This document shows, piece by piece, positions 62,664-64,000 of a stretch of DNA of 64,000 nucleotides. The notes beneath the pieces were generated by a model. That model made no database searches and was not told the DNA's origin. It was given only the letters and a program-made list of their open reading frames with translations. Every line of letters begins with the position of its first letter. Position 1 is the first letter of the stretch. A program made the position numbers and the translations under genes. The DNA is from Selenomonas sp. AE3005 (GTDB lineage: Bacteria > Bacillota > Negativicutes > Selenomonadales > Selenomonadaceae), in the NCBI RefSeq assembly GCF_000686945.1, contig NZ_JMME01000005.1:62001-126000 (forward strand), read 5' to 3'.

Positions 62664-64000
62664 ATGGCTGCACAACAGGCAGCTGCCCCCAGTAATGCGT
62701 TTGGCAAGGGCAGTTTTGTTCAAAAATACAGCGATGTAATGATAGCGGTAGCTATCGTCACCATCGTTGTCATGATGATTATCCCCCTGCCGACGTTGTT
62801 GCTGGATATGCTTATTTGTCTGAACATCACAGTGGCACTCCTGCTGGTTATGTCGGTAATCTACAACAAAGAGGCGCTGGACTTATCCATATTCCCGTCT
62901 TTGCTGCTGATAACAACTTTGTTCCGGCTGGCGCTGAATATTTCGTCCACGCGACTGATTCTGCTGGACGGCTACGCCGGGGAAGTAATCACCGCTTTCG
63001 GTAATTTCGTTGTCGGTGGTAATCCGGTTGTAGGTTTTATCATGTTTATCATTCTGGTAGCGGTAAACTTTATCGTTATCACCAAAGGTTCGGAACGTGT
63101 AGCTGAAGTATCGGCCCGTTTCACTTTGGACGCAATGCCTGGTAAGCAGATGTCCATCGATGCTGACCTCAATCAGGGCGCGATTTCTGATGCAGAGGCC
63201 AAAATCCGCCGCGAAAAGATTCAGCACGAGGCTGACTTCTTCGGCGCTATGGACGGTGCGTCCAAGTTCGTCAAAGGTGATGCCATTGCGGCTATCATCA
63301 TCATGTTTATCAATATCGGCGGCGGTTTCGTCATCGGTATGATGCAGCGTAATCTGGAGGCCATTCAGGCCCTGCAGACATACACCTTGCTGACGGTAGG
63401 TGAAGGTCTGGTCAGCCAGATTCCTGCCCTGCTGATTTCCACGGCTACAGGTCTTATTGTTACCCGTGCCGGCGCGGAAGGCAATCTTGGCAGCGACATC
63501 GTGGGCCAGCTCTTCCACAATGACCGTATCTTCTTCATTTTGGGCGGCGTGCTCATCTTCTTCTCCATCGTACCTGGCTTGCCGGGGATTCCCTTTTTGG
63601 CCTTGGCTGTATTCTGCCTGATTATCGGCCGTCTGCTCAAACAGCAGACCGAGGTCAAGACGGAGGTACAGCAGGAGGAAAAGAAGGTACAGGAAAAGAA
63701 AAAGGCAACTACGCCGGAAAATATTGTTTCCCTGCTGCAGGTTGACCCTATGGAACTCGAGATTGGTTACTCGCTGATTCCGCTGGTTGATACCGGCCAG
63801 GGCGGTGATCTCTTAGACCGTATCGTCATGATACGACGGCAATGCGCTTTGGAACTGGGCCTTGTGGTCCCGACAATCCGTATTCGCGATAACATTCAAA
63901 TCAAACCCAATGCTTATATAGTCAAGCTGAAAGGGATTGAGATAGCCAAGGGCGAACTCATGCTGGACCACTATCTGGCCATGAATTCCGGCACTGTCTT
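62664..64000 (+). CDS. flhA: Flagellar export gate protein FlhA, 3' end cut by window
   Basis: ATG 62664 after AAAGGAG; 445 codons are visible and the frame stays open to the end of the window. Eight membrane helices begin near residue 23. The FHIPEP-family signature RLALNISSTRLILLDGYAGE is near residue 90. Charged loop residues (QMSIDADLNQGAISDAEAKI, RREKIQHEADFFGAMDGASK) are intact. The cytosolic ring domain begins near residue 350 and is incomplete. It binds chaperone-substrate complexes and uses proton flow. Confidence 0.97.
   Translation, partial: MAAQQAAAPSNAFGKGSFVQKYSDVMIAVAIVTIVVMMIIPLPTLLLDMLICLNITVALLLVMSVIYNKEALDLSIFPSLLLITTLFRLALNISSTRLILLDGYAGEVITAFGNFVVGGNPVVGFIMFIILVAVNFIVITKGSERVAEVSARFTLDAMPGKQMSIDADLNQGAISDAEAKIRREKIQHEADFFGAMDGASKFVKGDAIAAIIIMFINIGGGFVIGMMQRNLEAIQALQTYTLLTVGEGLVSQIPALLISTATGLIVTRAGAEGNLGSDIVGQLFHNDRIFFILGGVLIFFSIVPGLPGIPFLALAVFCLIIGRLLKQQTEVKTEVQQEEKKVQEKKKATTPENIVSLLQVDPMELEIGYSLIPLVDTGQGGDLLDRIVMIRRQCALELGLVVPTIRIRDNIQIKPNAYIVKLKGIEIAKGELMLDHYLAMNSGTV

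Overview
The window comes from a diderm, flagellated Firmicute, most likely a Selenomonas-type member of the Negativicutes. Three things point there: an RND efflux pump, which needs an outer membrane; Firmicute regulators and gene orders (CodY, HrcA with a CIRCE operator, FliY, hslVU-codY-flgB); and TTG or GTG start codons preceded by strong Shine-Dalgarno sites. The genus is an inference from gene content, not from a marker gene.

Layout. 1-4.0 kb: the end of a membrane-fusion protein gene and a complete HAE1-type RND transporter. 4.1-7.6 kb: a long unknown protein, a membrane-anchored Asp/Tyr-rich protein and a secreted esterase whose promoter is flanked by two operator palindromes. 7.7-16.1 kb: housekeeping genes (birA, coaX, dusB, an M18 aminopeptidase, deoD, ridA) and a K+ uptake pair. 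16.1-21.1 kb: the heat-shock operon hrcA-grpE-dnaK-dnaJ. 21.1-27.0 kb: an accessory stretch with bioAYD under a BirA-type operator, a YgjP-like protease, an orphan HEPN protein, a double-glycine peptide, a hydrolase relic and the flagellin methylase gene fliB. 27.1-34.4 kb: prmA-rsmE-mtaB, which in many Firmicutes directly follows dnaJ, then mgsA, hinT, rpsU, yqeY, and an nfeD-floA membrane operon. 35.3-42.9 kb: dprA-topA-trmFO-hslV-hslU-codY. 43.1-64 kb: one long flagellar cluster from flgB to flhA, the last gene cut by the window edge.

The flagellar cluster encodes most of the basal body and export gate: rod (FlgB, FlgC, FliE), MS ring and switch (FliF, FliG, FliM, FliY), export ATPase complex (FliH, FliI, FliJ), hook parts (FlgD, FlgE, FliK), FliL, FlbD, CheY and the export gate (FliO, FliP, FliQ, FliR, FlhB, FlhA). 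FliB, 16 kb upstream, probably methylates the exported flagellin. MotA/MotB and flagellin itself are not in the window.

The least explained material is between genes. Two related elements of about 608 bp (11979-12586 and 34510-35116) have terminal inverted repeats, heavy internal complementarity and a 78-bp identical core, and both sit next to intrinsic terminators. A 196-bp giant hairpin (21098-21293) and a 73-bp tandem array (31842-32290) share sequence modules with them. Together they look like one family of interspersed palindromic elements, either non-autonomous mobile elements or a structured RNA carried by them. Further candidates are a folded segment before flgE, a folded element before the ygjP-like gene, and a hairpin that presents the nfeD ribosome-binding site in its loop.
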